Assembly: GCF_900109935.1 (NCBI RefSeq)
Contig: NZ_FOBV01000007.1
Span: 62,001-126,000 of the forward strand
Length of the DNA: 64,000 bases
Source: Chryseobacterium taichungense
Lineage (GTDB): Bacteria; Bacteroidota; Bacteroidia; Flavobacteriales; Weeksellaceae
Reading direction: 5' to 3'
The position numbers and the translations under genes were made by a program. This document shows, piece by piece, positions 8,842 through 17,243 of the stretch. The notes beneath the pieces were generated by a model. That model searched no databases and was not told where the DNA came from. It saw nothing but the letters and a program-made list of their open reading frames with translations. Numbering within the stretch: the first letter of the stretch is position 1; the number at the start of each line of letters is the position of its first letter.

Positions 8842-9588
8842 ATGAAAATATTAGTTTGTATTAGTAGTGTTCCCGATACTACTTCAAAAATTAACTTTAC
8901 CGCGGATAAATCCGCATTCGACAAAAACGGAATTCAGTGGGTAATCAATCCTTTGGATGAATTTGCCTTAACAAAAGCAATTAAACTGCAAGAATCACAG
9001 GGAGCTGCCGTAACGGTAATCAATGTAGGTGATGCAGCTACAGAACCCGTTATAAGAAAAGCATTGGCTATCGGTGCTAATGATGCTGTAAGAGTAAATC
9101 TTGATCCTAAAGACAGCTTTTCAACAGCTAAAGAAATCGCTGCTGTAGCACAAAACGGAGGTTATGATCTAATTCTTTGCGGTAAAGAATCCATCGATTA
9201 CAACGGAGGTTCTGTTCCGGGAATGGTAGCCCAGTTATTGAATCAGCCTTTCGTAAATGCATCTGTAGGGTTAGATGTTAACGGAAGTGAAGCAACTGCC
9301 GTAAGAGAAATTGAAGGAGGTAAAGAAACAATTTCTGTAAAATTACCTGCTGTAATCGCCGGCCAGAAAGGATTGGTTGATGAAAAAGATCTGATCATCC
9401 CAAATATGAGAGGAATCATGTCTGCAAGAACCAAACCATTGCAGGTAGTAGAGCCGGCTTCTTCTGAAGTGAAAGTTCAGGGCGTTTCTTATGACAGCGT
9501 ACCTCCAAGAGCTGCCGTAAAAATGGTTTCTCCTGATAATCTGGATGAATTGGTAAGATTACTTCACGAAGAAGCGAAAGTGATCTAA
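8842..9588 (+). CDS. etfB: Electron transfer flavoprotein beta subunit
   Basis: The smaller subunit of the heterodimeric ETF, which carries electrons from acyl-CoA dehydrogenases to the quinone pool. The 248-residue protein starts with the typical MKILVCISSVPDT and contains the AMP-binding region and the recognition-loop motif near LIIPNMRGIMSARTKP. It is followed by etfA after 83 bp, in the normal order. The thiolase at 15.9 kb suggests the same physiological setting of fatty-acid or amino-acid oxidation. Confidence 0.95.
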   Translation: MKILVCISSVPDTTSKINFTADKSAFDKNGIQWVINPLDEFALTKAIKLQESQGAAVTVINVGDAATEPVIRKALAIGANDAVRVNLDPKDSFSTAKEIAAVAQNGGYDLILCGKESIDYNGGSVPGMVAQLLNQPFVNASVGLDVNGSEATAVREIEGGKETISVKLPAVIAGQKGLVDEKDLIIPNMRGIMSARTKPLQVVEPASSEVKVQGVSYDSVPPRAAVKMVSPDNLDELVRLLHEEAKVI

Positions 9589-9591
9589 TTA

Positions 9592-9660
9592 TTATGGCTA
9601 AGGCTGAGTTTGAGGTTTAATTTTATAAATCTTAGCCTAAACCTAAACCTTTAATTTTAA
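9592..9660. repeat. Self-complementary repeat between etfB and etfA
   Basis: GGCTAAGGCTGAGTTTGAGG and the reverse-complement-like CTTAGCCTAAACCTAAACC form an imperfect hairpin in the intergenic space of the operon. Each arm is itself made of short repeats (CCTAAA). Confidence 0.5.
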
Positions 9661-9671
9661 AATTCAAAAAA

Positions 9672-10619
9672 ATGGCAGTATTCGTATACGCAGAAAATAT
9701 AAACGGAATTTATAAAAAAGCAGCTTTTGAAGCAGTTTCTTATGCTAAAGCTGTAGCAGATCAGGCTGGAGATACCGTAACAGCAATCTCTGTAAACCCA
9801 ACCGATGCTTCAGATGTATTGTATAAATACGGAGCATCAAATGTAATCAACATCAAAGACGAAGGTCTTAAAAGTTTCTCGGCTAAAGCTTATGCTCAGG
9901 CAATCAGTGAAGTGGCAAACGGAAATATCATCATTTTTCCACACACCACAGATGCTTCTTCGATTGCGCCAATGTTGGCAGTGATGAACGGACATTCTTT
10001 AATTACCAATGCTCTGGATGCTCCGGAAAGTCTTTCTCCATTCCAGGTGAAAAGAAAAGCTTTCTCAGGAAAAGGTTTCATGCATGCAAAAGCTGAATCG
10101 GCAGGAGTGATTATTACCGTTTCACAAAATGCTTTTGGGGTAAAGGAAAATCCTGTTTCAGGGTCAGAAGAAGTGAAAAATCTTTCTGTTGCCAATGAAG
10201 ATACCAAAGTGATCTCTCACGAGCAAAGCTCAGGAAAACTTGACCTAAAGGAAGCGGAAATCGTAGTTTCTGCAGGAAGAGGTATGAAAGGGCCTGAAAA
10301 CTGGGGAATGATCGAAGATCTAGCAAATGTATTAGGCGCCGCTACAGCATGTTCTAAACCAGTTTCCGATATCGGATGGAGACCTCATACGGAGCACGTT
10401 GGGCAGACTGGTAAAGCGATTTCTCCGAATTTATATATTGCAGTAGGTATTTCAGGAGCCATTCAGCACCTTGCCGGAGTAAACTCTTCAAAAACTATTG
10501 TTGTTATCAACAGTGATGCGGAAGCTCCGTTCTTCAAATCAGCCGATTATGGTGTGGTAGGAGATGCTTTCCAGATTATTCCTGCTTTAACAGAGAAAAT
10601 TAAGGCATTAAAAGGATAA
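9672..10619 (+). CDS. etfA: Electron transfer flavoprotein alpha subunit
   Basis: The FAD-carrying ETF subunit, 315 residues. The N-terminal domain starts MAVFVYAENINGIYKK. The C-terminal FAD domain includes VVSAGRGMKGPENWG (about 195-209) and the conserved GQTGKAISPNLYIAVGISGA (about 250-269), then the INSDAEAPFF segment. It pairs with EtfB encoded just upstream. Redox partners are not encoded in this window. Confidence 0.95.
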   Translation: MAVFVYAENINGIYKKAAFEAVSYAKAVADQAGDTVTAISVNPTDASDVLYKYGASNVINIKDEGLKSFSAKAYAQAISEVANGNIIIFPHTTDASSIAPMLAVMNGHSLITNALDAPESLSPFQVKRKAFSGKGFMHAKAESAGVIITVSQNAFGVKENPVSGSEEVKNLSVANEDTKVISHEQSSGKLDLKEAEIVVSAGRGMKGPENWGMIEDLANVLGAATACSKPVSDIGWRPHTEHVGQTGKAISPNLYIAVGISGAIQHLAGVNSSKTIVVINSDAEAPFFKSADYGVVGDAFQIIPALTEKIKALKG

Positions 10620-10728
10620 AAAAGTGAATTGGCAATGGTCAATCCGTTTCACTCGTCAATTTTTAAAAGAATATTTTAGAAATTCACTTGCGAAGCAAAA
10701 TTGACAAGAAGTTATTCACTATTCACTT
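10620..10728. repeat. Self-complementary intergenic repeat, GTGAAT family
   Basis: AGTGAATTGGCAATGGTCAA on the left pairs with the right part ATTGACAAGAAGTTATTCAC and TATTCACTTATA. It has the same composition and layout as the repeat at 1797-1908. Confidence 0.55.
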
Positions 10729-10757
10729 ATAAAAGCCCCTTCCGGGCTTTTATTTTT
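10729..10757 (+). terminator. Rho-independent terminator after etfA
   Basis: A 10-bp perfect stem ATAAAAGCCC/GGGCTTTTAT with a CTTCC loop and a trailing T run. Confidence 0.85.
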
Positions 10758-10792
10758 GTCTAAAAAGTAAAAAAAACTTTCAAAAATTAATC

Positions 10793-10800
10793 TATATTTG
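10793..10800 (+). promoter_or_regulatory. -7 box with start codon 5 bp downstream
   Basis: TATATTTG is a perfect TAnnTTTG. It ends 5 bp before the ATG at 10806, so the transcript would be leaderless or nearly so. Confidence 0.6.
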
Positions 10801-10805
10801 TACTT

Positions 10806-11405
10806 ATGGATTATAAACAGCTAATTATTCGCGGAATATCGTACAGCCAGACACAATCAGGAGCGTACGCATTGTTATTGGAACATGAAGAAACACATAT
10901 AAAATTACCTGTTGTTATAGGAAATTTCGAGGCACAATCCATTTCTCTTGGTCTGGAGAAAGATATACATCCGCCCCGTCCGCTTACACACGATTTATTT
11001 ACAAAATTTATAGTTTCTGCCAATTATGAGCTGGTTTCTGTTATCATTTACCAGATCGTAGACGGCGTTTTCTTTTCAAATATTAATTTTAAAAATAAAG
11101 CCAACGAAGAAGAACTGATTCTCGATGCAAGAACGTCTGATGCGGTGGCTATGGCCGTAAGGTTTGATGCGCCAATCTTTACCACTCAACAGGTATTAAA
11201 CGAAGCAGGAATTCTTCTGGAACTGGAAGATGTAGCCAAAGAAGAACAGTCATTCTCAGAAACAGTAAATACTGAAGACAGTCTCAGATCGGTTTCAATG
11301 GAAGAACTTCAAAAGTTACTGGATGAAGCCGTCAAAGAAGAGGATTACGATACGGCCCTGGAAATTCAGGAAGAAATCAAAAGGAGGAAAAAGAAAATTG
11401 ATTAG
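10806..11405 (+). CDS. Bifunctional nuclease (DUF151) domain protein with UVR motif
   Basis: 199 residues. The N-terminal 135 residues are a BFN/DUF151 domain (GAYALLLEHEET, LPVVIG, ARTSDAVAMAVRFDAPI). The C-terminal 35 residues form a UVR-type coiled helix hairpin (LDEAVKEEDYDTALEIQEEI), a UvrB-UvrC interaction motif. DUF151 proteins have been described as nucleases acting on DNA and RNA in some bacteria and plants; the catalytic role here is unproven. The nucleoside permease gene follows after 16 bp, consistent with a shared transcript. Confidence 0.85.
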   Translation: MDYKQLIIRGISYSQTQSGAYALLLEHEETHIKLPVVIGNFEAQSISLGLEKDIHPPRPLTHDLFTKFIVSANYELVSVIIYQIVDGVFFSNINFKNKANEEELILDARTSDAVAMAVRFDAPIFTTQQVLNEAGILLELEDVAKEEQSFSETVNTEDSLRSVSMEELQKLLDEAVKEEDYDTALEIQEEIKRRKKKID

Positions 11406-11421
11406 CGATATAATATAAAAG

Positions 11422-12756
11422 ATGAATTTAAAATTACGATTGATCATCCTCAGCTTTCTGCAGTTTGGAGTTTGGGGTGCCTACCTTACCTCCATGGGTA
11501 ATTATCTGGGCTCAGTTGGGCTGGGTTCTAAAATAGGACTTTTCTATGCGATGCAGGGGATTGTGTCGATTTTTATGCCCGCTATCATGGGGATCATTGC
11601 AGACCGGTGGATTCAGGCTCAGAAACTTCTGGGGATTTCGCATTTTCTGGCTGCTGTCTTTCTAATTTGGGCAGGATATTACGGGATGTCAGCGGGCGAG
11701 AATGTAGAATTTTCAAAGCTTTTTATTCTTTACAGTTTAAGTGTGACTTTCTATATGCCGACGATCGCCCTTTCCAATTCTGTGGCGTACACAGTTTTAG
11801 TCAATAACAATTTTGATACAATTAAATCGTTTCCGCCAATTCGTACATTGGGAACAGTAGGATTTATTTGTGCCATGTTGTTCGTAAATTTTGCTGGAAT
11901 TCAGGATGGAAGCCTGAAGTTCAACTTTTCAAACGCTACAGACTTTCCAAGTTTTCAACACAGCTACAGTCAATTTTTCGTTTCCGGTATCTTAGGTATT
12001 ATTCTATTCTTTTATTCATTCACCTTGCCAAATTGTGAAGTGAATAAAAGCAACGAAAAAAGAACATTATCTGATGCACTTGGCCTCAAAGCTTTTGCTT
12101 TATTCAAAGAGAAAAAAATGGCAATTTTCTTTATATTTTCAATGTTTCTCGGTGTTTCATTACAAATCACCAATGGATATGCAAATCCTTTTATAACCAG
12201 TTTTAAAGCAATCCCTGAATATGCAGATACTTGGGGATCCAATAATGCTAATGCTCTTATTTCCCTTTCACAGGTCTCTGAAACACTTTGTATATTACTG
12301 ATTCCATTTTTCTTAAAAAGATATGGGATTAAAAAGGTAATGCTGATGGCAATGTTTGCATGGTTCTTAAGATTCGGATTATTCGGTCTTGGAAATCCTG
12401 GCGGAGGTGTCTGGATGTTTATCCTTTCCATGATTGTATATGGTATTGCATTCGACTTCTTCAATGTATCAGGTTCATTATTTGTTGACAAAGAAACTGA
12501 TAGAAGCATACGTTCAAGTGCACAAGGTGTATTCATGATGATGACCAACGGTTTCGGAGCGACGATCGGAATGTTGGCTGCACAGGAAGTTGTCAACCAT
12601 TATGTTTTCTCACAGACAGATCCTTCTTTACAGCTTGCAGGATGGCAAACTTCCTGGTATATTTTTGCCGGATACGCATTAATTGTAACTATTGCTTTTG
12701 CTATTGTTTTTAAACACAAACACAATCCTGAAGAAATTTCGCAGATAAAACATTAA
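11422..12756 (+). CDS. Nucleoside permease, MFS (NupG/XapB-like)
   Basis: 444 residues with about 12 hydrophobic segments. The N-terminus (LRLIILSFLQFGVWGAYLTS) and GIIADRWIQAQKLL loop are typical of the nucleoside:H+ symporter family of MFS. It probably imports nucleosides across the inner membrane. The preceding gene encodes a nuclease-like protein and udk lies at 0.8 kb, so a salvage role fits, but the exact substrate is inferred. Confidence 0.85.
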   Translation: MNLKLRLIILSFLQFGVWGAYLTSMGNYLGSVGLGSKIGLFYAMQGIVSIFMPAIMGIIADRWIQAQKLLGISHFLAAVFLIWAGYYGMSAGENVEFSKLFILYSLSVTFYMPTIALSNSVAYTVLVNNNFDTIKSFPPIRTLGTVGFICAMLFVNFAGIQDGSLKFNFSNATDFPSFQHSYSQFFVSGILGIILFFYSFTLPNCEVNKSNEKRTLSDALGLKAFALFKEKKMAIFFIFSMFLGVSLQITNGYANPFITSFKAIPEYADTWGSNNANALISLSQVSETLCILLIPFFLKRYGIKKVMLMAMFAWFLRFGLFGLGNPGGGVWMFILSMIVYGIAFDFFNVSGSLFVDKETDRSIRSSAQGVFMMMTNGFGATIGMLAAQEVVNHYVFSQTDPSLQLAGWQTSWYIFAGYALIVTIAFAIVFKHKHNPEEISQIKH

Positions 12757-12784
12757 CTTTTATTATTGATAATTAATATATTAG

Positions 12785-12817
12785 ATTGCACTTTCAAAAA
12801 AAGTGCAATTTTTTTAT
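12785..12817 (+). terminator. Rho-independent terminator after the nucleoside permease
   Basis: ATTGCACTTT pairs with AAAGTGCAAT (10 bp) and is followed by T7. Confidence 0.85.
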
Positions 12818-12824
12818 TTTTTGA

Positions 12825-12852
12825 GGCAACTATTTAATCGAAGTTCCGTCTT
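12825..12852 (+). promoter_or_regulatory. ECF-type promoter before the sigma-factor gene
   Basis: GGCAAC (12825-12830) and CGTCTT (12847-12852) are separated by 16 bp. They resemble the AAC-containing -35 and CGTC-containing -10 elements used by ECF sigma factors, not the TAnnTTTG housekeeping box. This suggests autoregulation by the sigma factor encoded 19 bp downstream. Confidence 0.5.
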
Positions 12853-12870
12853 ATAGATAGAAACAGATAC

Positions 12871-13416
12871 ATGAAGCATTTAGAAGAGAATTTTAAAAGG
12901 GCAAAAAAACAGGATCGAAAAGGGCAGAAAGCACTTTACGAAATGTTTTCAGCGAAAATGCTGGCCATTGCAAACTCTTATGTAAATAATATTCACGATG
13001 CCGAAGATATTGTAATGAATTCTTTTTTTATCTGTTTTTCAAAAATTGATGAATGCAGAGAGTGGAAAAGTTTTCCGTTCTGGCTGAGGAAAATTGTTGT
13101 TAATAATTCCATAAATCTGATTCGGAAAAGTAAAAATATTCTGTACTCCGATGTAGAAATACAGAACCTGGAATATCCGGAAGATGATTGGAATGAGGAT
13201 ATGGAAACAGTTGATCTCGATGAAATTTTTTCTAAAATGCCAGATGGCTACAAGATTATTTTCAATCTTTATGTTTTTGAGGAAAGAAAACATCATGAAA
13301 TTGCAGAAATACTGAATATTTCTGAAGGTACAAGCAAAAGCCAGCTAAGCAAATCCAAAAAATGGATTACTGATTTTTTAAAGAAAAAAAAGGATGAAAA
13401 ACAATACATTAAATAA
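12871..13416 (+). CDS. ECF-family RNA polymerase sigma factor
   Basis: 181 residues with region 2 (DAEDIVMNSFFICFSKID, about residues 42-59) and region 4 (MPDGYKIIFNLYVFEERKHH then the helix-turn-helix EIAEILNISEGTSKSQLSKS). No region 3 is present, as in ECF sigmas. Its 3' end overlaps the next gene by 23 bp. That gene encodes a single-pass membrane protein, so the pair fits a sigma/anti-sigma module. The inducing signal is unknown. Confidence 0.9.
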   Translation: MKHLEENFKRAKKQDRKGQKALYEMFSAKMLAIANSYVNNIHDAEDIVMNSFFICFSKIDECREWKSFPFWLRKIVVNNSINLIRKSKNILYSDVEIQNLEYPEDDWNEDMETVDLDEIFSKMPDGYKIIFNLYVFEERKHHEIAEILNISEGTSKSQLSKSKKWITDFLKKKKDEKQYIK

Positions 13417-14089
13417 ATTAAAATCAGACTACGAAGAGCTTGAAAAAATGCCTTCTTCTGACCTCTGGAACAGACTGGAAATCAGGTTGACTGAAGAATC
13501 CGGAAAAGTAGTGGAAAAGCCTTTTCAGTGGTGGAAATATGCAGCCGTTATATTACTTTTTGTTTCTTTGGGAAGTATTTTTTATTTCAATTCGCGAAAA
13601 AAGGAGTTCAATTATAAAAATACCGATTATGCTGTTAAGAAAGTTTTAAACCAAACCATTAATCCGATAAGTCCTGAATTTCAAAACCAAACAGATACAT
13701 CACAAGCCAATGCTGAGAATTTAAAGATTGCCACTGAAAATCAGAAAAAATCTTCCGATGCGACTCCTGTTTCTAAGGACGAAAATAAAATAACCATTGC
13801 TAAACTTTCAGATATTAAGACACAAAAAGTGGAGATAACTACGGATGAAAAGATTACGATAATACCTCCGAAAATTGAAAGTCATGCTCCCGTAATTGCT
13901 GAAGTTAAAAAAGTGAAGCCTTCTTATATCAACTCAAATGAGCTCCTTTTAGGAAGAGAATTTGATAAAACGACGGAAAATCCGTATAAAAAAGATATAA
14001 AAATTGGAATTTTTAATTTCGATAAACCGCGTCCCAATGTTGAGAATGTAACCGTACTCGGAGTAACCGTCTATGTAGATTCCAAATAA
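13394..14089 (+). CDS. Probable anti-sigma factor, single-pass membrane protein
   Basis: 231 residues. The N-terminal cytoplasmic part (1-45) is charged and helical (LNKLKSDYEELEKMPSSDLW). One membrane segment is at about 48-65 (YAAVILLFVSLGSIFYF). The remainder is a hydrophilic periplasmic region ending in a conserved-looking strand (VTVLGVTVYVDSK). Its overlap with the sigma-factor gene and its topology suggest that it sequesters the sigma at the membrane; no zinc-binding anti-sigma motif is present. The function is inferred from context. Confidence 0.7.
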   Translation: MKNNTLNKLKSDYEELEKMPSSDLWNRLEIRLTEESGKVVEKPFQWWKYAAVILLFVSLGSIFYFNSRKKEFNYKNTDYAVKKVLNQTINPISPEFQNQTDTSQANAENLKIATENQKKSSDATPVSKDENKITIAKLSDIKTQKVEITTDEKITIIPPKIESHAPVIAEVKKVKPSYINSNELLLGREFDKTTENPYKKDIKIGIFNFDKPRPNVENVTVLGVTVYVDSK

Positions 14090-14165
14090 ATTACTATTAT
14101 TTTCTAATTAAAAAGATTGTTCAAAAGATGATCAGTACTAAAATATTGTCTAAAAATTAATATAC

Positions 14166-15260
14166 ATGAAAACTAAAATTGCCCTAGTGAGTGCTTTCAT
14201 GGCCTTTTCATATTCATTTGCACAGGAAACTCCGAATATGAATGCTTCCATGAAGAATTATTCAAAAATGATTGACAGCATCGTAGTTTCTGAAAAGATA
14301 AAAATGAATAAGGAGCTCGATGGTGTTGATCACGATTTTAAGCAAAACAAAATTACAAGTGATGAGAAACAAAAGCTCAGAGCAGACATTGCCTCAAAAT
14401 ATGAAGAGACAATCAATGAAAAAATAGATGCTCATAAAACCGAATTTGAGGAATTTACCAGACAGGCTGTGAAAGACGCCGTTTTAAAGCCTCTCGATTC
14501 GCTGCATAAAGATAAAAATCAGATCGTTTTCGGGCTGGGTGGTGTATCAATACGCATGGATGAAGATAAAAATAAACCAGCTGACTATCTTCGTACGTGG
14601 CAATACGTGGTAGCATTGGTGGGAACCAGCTACACCACTAAAAATGAACCTTTTGCATTTTTAAATAATAATTCGGAATTTAAAAATACAGTATTCAATT
14701 CCGCAATGTATATGGTGAGATATGAAGGTCAGCTCGGAAGCTTTACAAGCCCGTTTTTTTACCGGTTAGGACTTGGCTACCGTTGGGATCAGTCGAAGGC
14801 TAAATACGGAAAAACGTTTACTCAGGAAAATCTGACGCTGGATACCAAAGAATTCACAAAAGGAAATCTGAAAGATACTCATATTAACAATCATTATCTT
14901 TTTATTCCTGTCGATTTTAAATTTGTTCTGAATCCTAAATATATTGAACACAACGGTACAAAATACTTAAACAACAGAGTAAGCCAGTTTTCTATTGTCG
15001 CTGGTGTTTACGGCGGTGTAAGAATTGCCAGCAATATTTATAACAGATATTCTAACGATTACAGTAAAAAAATTGTTGAACGAGAATCTATCAATCATGG
15101 CGTAAATGACATTATTTTTGGAGGAAAATTAGGAATAGGATATGCAGGATTTAATGTGTATGTACAGAAAGATTTTACGCCAACATTTAACAATAATGCA
15201 AACCTCAGAAGCAAATATGGACTTCAGATCGGAATAGAGTTATTAAATGCAAGTTTTTAA
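14166..15260 (+). CDS. Outer-membrane beta-barrel protein of the ECF sigma operon
   Basis: 364 residues with a Sec signal peptide ending near YSFAQ (residue 20). The region 25-115 is helical and rich in Lys/Glu/Asp (likely a periplasmic coiled coil). From about 120 onward, alternating strands (NQIVFGLGGVSIRM, LGLGYRWDQ, GGKLGIGYAGFNVYVQ) end in an aromatic C-terminus (LNASF), as in OMPs. It lies 77 bp after the anti-sigma gene. It may be an envelope-stress output of the sigma factor. No precise family was recognised. Confidence 0.7.
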   Translation: MKTKIALVSAFMAFSYSFAQETPNMNASMKNYSKMIDSIVVSEKIKMNKELDGVDHDFKQNKITSDEKQKLRADIASKYEETINEKIDAHKTEFEEFTRQAVKDAVLKPLDSLHKDKNQIVFGLGGVSIRMDEDKNKPADYLRTWQYVVALVGTSYTTKNEPFAFLNNNSEFKNTVFNSAMYMVRYEGQLGSFTSPFFYRLGLGYRWDQSKAKYGKTFTQENLTLDTKEFTKGNLKDTHINNHYLFIPVDFKFVLNPKYIEHNGTKYLNNRVSQFSIVAGVYGGVRIASNIYNRYSNDYSKKIVERESINHGVNDIIFGGKLGIGYAGFNVYVQKDFTPTFNNNANLRSKYGLQIGIELLNASF

Positions 15261-15355
15261 TTATATAATGATTTTCATTTTATATTACATAATAATTAAA
15301 TTTTTATTAATTGTTTTATCATTCATGAATGATAGCTGAATAAAATTTACTTTTT

Positions 15356-15387
15356 AAACACACTGATTATAAGTGTGTTTTTTTTTG
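15356..15387 (+). terminator. Rho-independent terminator after the sigma operon
   Basis: AAACACACT pairs with AGTGTGTTT around a 7-nt loop; the T run continues to 15386. Confidence 0.8.
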
Positions 15388-15408
15388 TATTTTGGCATTT
15401 TAGGAATT

Positions 15409-15792
15409 ATGAAAAATATTCAGTTATTAGGTGTAGTATTGGTTGTTGCAGGAAGTTTTCTGCCATTGGTTCACGTTCCCATAATTGGAAATTGGAACTA
15501 CTGGAAGCTTGATCATTTTCTTGCCATTGCATGCTGGATTCTTGCCGCCGGATCTGTGTTTGGAATTGTTAATAACAGTATAAAAACGGCAAAGATTTTT
15601 GGCGTTTTGCTGGTGATATTATTTGTCTTTACCTTATTTGCAGTAAAGCTTCAGGCTTCTGAATATTTCAGTTTTATGCCTTTTAAATCATGGCAGGATA
15701 AGCTTGCAGGCATTGTAAAATTAAGATGGGGCTGGATTGTTGAGTTCCTGGGAGCTTTCATTATTATTCTCGCTCCGATAAGAAAAAAGTAA
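15409..15792 (+). CDS. Small integral membrane protein of unknown function
   Basis: 127 residues from ATG 15409, with about four hydrophobic segments (VVLVVAGSFLPLV, LAIACWILAAGSVF, ILLVILFVFTLFAV, IVEFLGAFIIILAPI). An in-frame ATG at 15373 would lie in the preceding terminator's T run and is rejected. The family is not recognised. It is likely an inner-membrane protein. The next gene, thiolase, starts 99 bp downstream with no functional link visible. Confidence 0.65.
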   Translation: MKNIQLLGVVLVVAGSFLPLVHVPIIGNWNYWKLDHFLAIACWILAAGSVFGIVNNSIKTAKIFGVLLVILFVFTLFAVKLQASEYFSFMPFKSWQDKLAGIVKLRWGWIVEFLGAFIIILAPIRKK

Positions 15793-15891
15793 TCGATTCT
15801 TGAAATAATAAAGATTAATAGAAACACATAAATATTTTGTGAAATTAATAATCTGAAAGGTATATTTAAATTAAAAATAGAATTATAAAAA

Positions 15892-17073
15892 ATGAAAGAA
15901 GTATTCATCGTTTCCGCAGTAAGAACTCCGATGGGAAGTTTTTTAGGAAGTTTAGCAGCTGTACCGGCTACAAAGCTGGGCGCTGTTGCCGTAAAAGGCG
16001 CATTAGACAAAATCAGTCTTGATCCGAAGCAGGTTCAGGAAATCTATATGGGAAATGTTCTGCAGGCTGGCGAAGGGCAGGCTCCTGCACGTCAGGTTGC
16101 ACTGGGAGCAGGACTTTCAAATGAAACACCTTCAACAACCGTGAATAAAGTTTGTGCTTCAGGAATGAAGGCCGTTACGATGGCTGCACAGGCCATAAAA
16201 GCAGGCGATGCTGAAGTGATCGTGGCCGGAGGTATGGAAAATATGTCTTTTGTTCCTCACTATTATAATGCCAGAAATGCAACAAAACTTGGCGATGTAA
16301 AAATGCAGGACGGAATGGTTTTAGATGGCCTTACAGACGTTTACAACAAAGTACACATGGGTGTTTGCGCTGAAAAATGCGCTTCTGATTACAGTATTTC
16401 CAGAGAAGATCAGGACAATTTCGCTATTGAGTCCTATAAAAGAGCTGCCAAGGCATGGAGTGAAGGAAAGTTTGCTGATGAGGTTGTACCGGTAGAAATT
16501 CCTCAGAGAAAAGGAGAACCGATTATTTTTGCTGAAGATGAAGAATATAAAGCAGTAAATTTCGACAGAATTCCGACACTTCCTACTGTTTTCAAAAAGG
16601 AAGAAGGAACAGTAACCGCAGCAAATGCGTCCACACTTAATGACGGAGCATCTGCATTAATTCTTGTTTCTAAAGAAAAAATGGAAGAATTAGGCCTTAA
16701 GCCGCTGGCAAGAATAGTTTCTTATGCTGATGCTGCCCAGGCTCCGGAAGATTTTACCACAGCGCCTTCAAAAGCACTTCCGATTGCTCTTAAAAAAGCA
16801 GGCTTGTCACTTACGGATATCGATTTCTTTGAATTTAATGAAGCGTTTTCTGTAGTTGGTTTGGCTAATAATAAGATTTTAGGATTGGATGCTTCTAAAG
16901 TGAATTTAAATGGTGGAGCAGTAGCCATTGGACACCCGCTTGGAAGTTCAGGTTCAAGAATTATTGTTACATTGATCAATGTTTTAAAACAAAATAACGG
17001 TAAATATGGAGCTGCAGCGATCTGTAACGGTGGCGGCGGTGCTTCGGCAATCGTTATAGAGAATATGCAATAA
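15892..17073 (+). CDS. Acetyl-CoA C-acyltransferase (thiolase)
   Basis: 393 residues, cytoplasmic thiolase. The acyl-accepting Cys88 is in VNKVCASGMK, the NEAF motif near residue 319, the GHPLG histidine near 349 and the second catalytic Cys in the CNGGGGA motif near 379. It catalyses thiolytic cleavage of 3-ketoacyl-CoA or the reverse condensation of acetyl-CoA to acetoacetyl-CoA. The latter would feed the mevalonate pathway, whose kinase is encoded 2 kb downstream. The degradative and biosynthetic types cannot be told apart here. Confidence 0.93.
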   Translation: MKEVFIVSAVRTPMGSFLGSLAAVPATKLGAVAVKGALDKISLDPKQVQEIYMGNVLQAGEGQAPARQVALGAGLSNETPSTTVNKVCASGMKAVTMAAQAIKAGDAEVIVAGGMENMSFVPHYYNARNATKLGDVKMQDGMVLDGLTDVYNKVHMGVCAEKCASDYSISREDQDNFAIESYKRAAKAWSEGKFADEVVPVEIPQRKGEPIIFAEDEEYKAVNFDRIPTLPTVFKKEEGTVTAANASTLNDGASALILVSKEKMEELGLKPLARIVSYADAAQAPEDFTTAPSKALPIALKKAGLSLTDIDFFEFNEAFSVVGLANNKILGLDASKVNLNGGAVAIGHPLGSSGSRIIVTLINVLKQNNGKYGAAAICNGGGGASAIVIENMQ

Positions 17074-17215
17074 TTTATCATTAAAATATTTTTTAAATCC
17101 AGAAGTTATGCTTCTGGATTTTTGTTTAATTGATCAGAACCTCAATTCCAATTTTAACTGAACAATAAAATTTCTCCCAAGCAAAATAAAATCTCTGAAT
17201 ATTCATTCGTTTTCC

Positions 17216-17223
17216 TATTTTTG
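17216..17223 (+). promoter_or_regulatory. -7 box for the UMF1 transporter gene
   Basis: TATTTTTG fits TAnnTTTG, 20 bp before the ATG at 17244. Confidence 0.55.
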
Positions 17224-17243
17224 TGCTACTAATATTATTTGAA

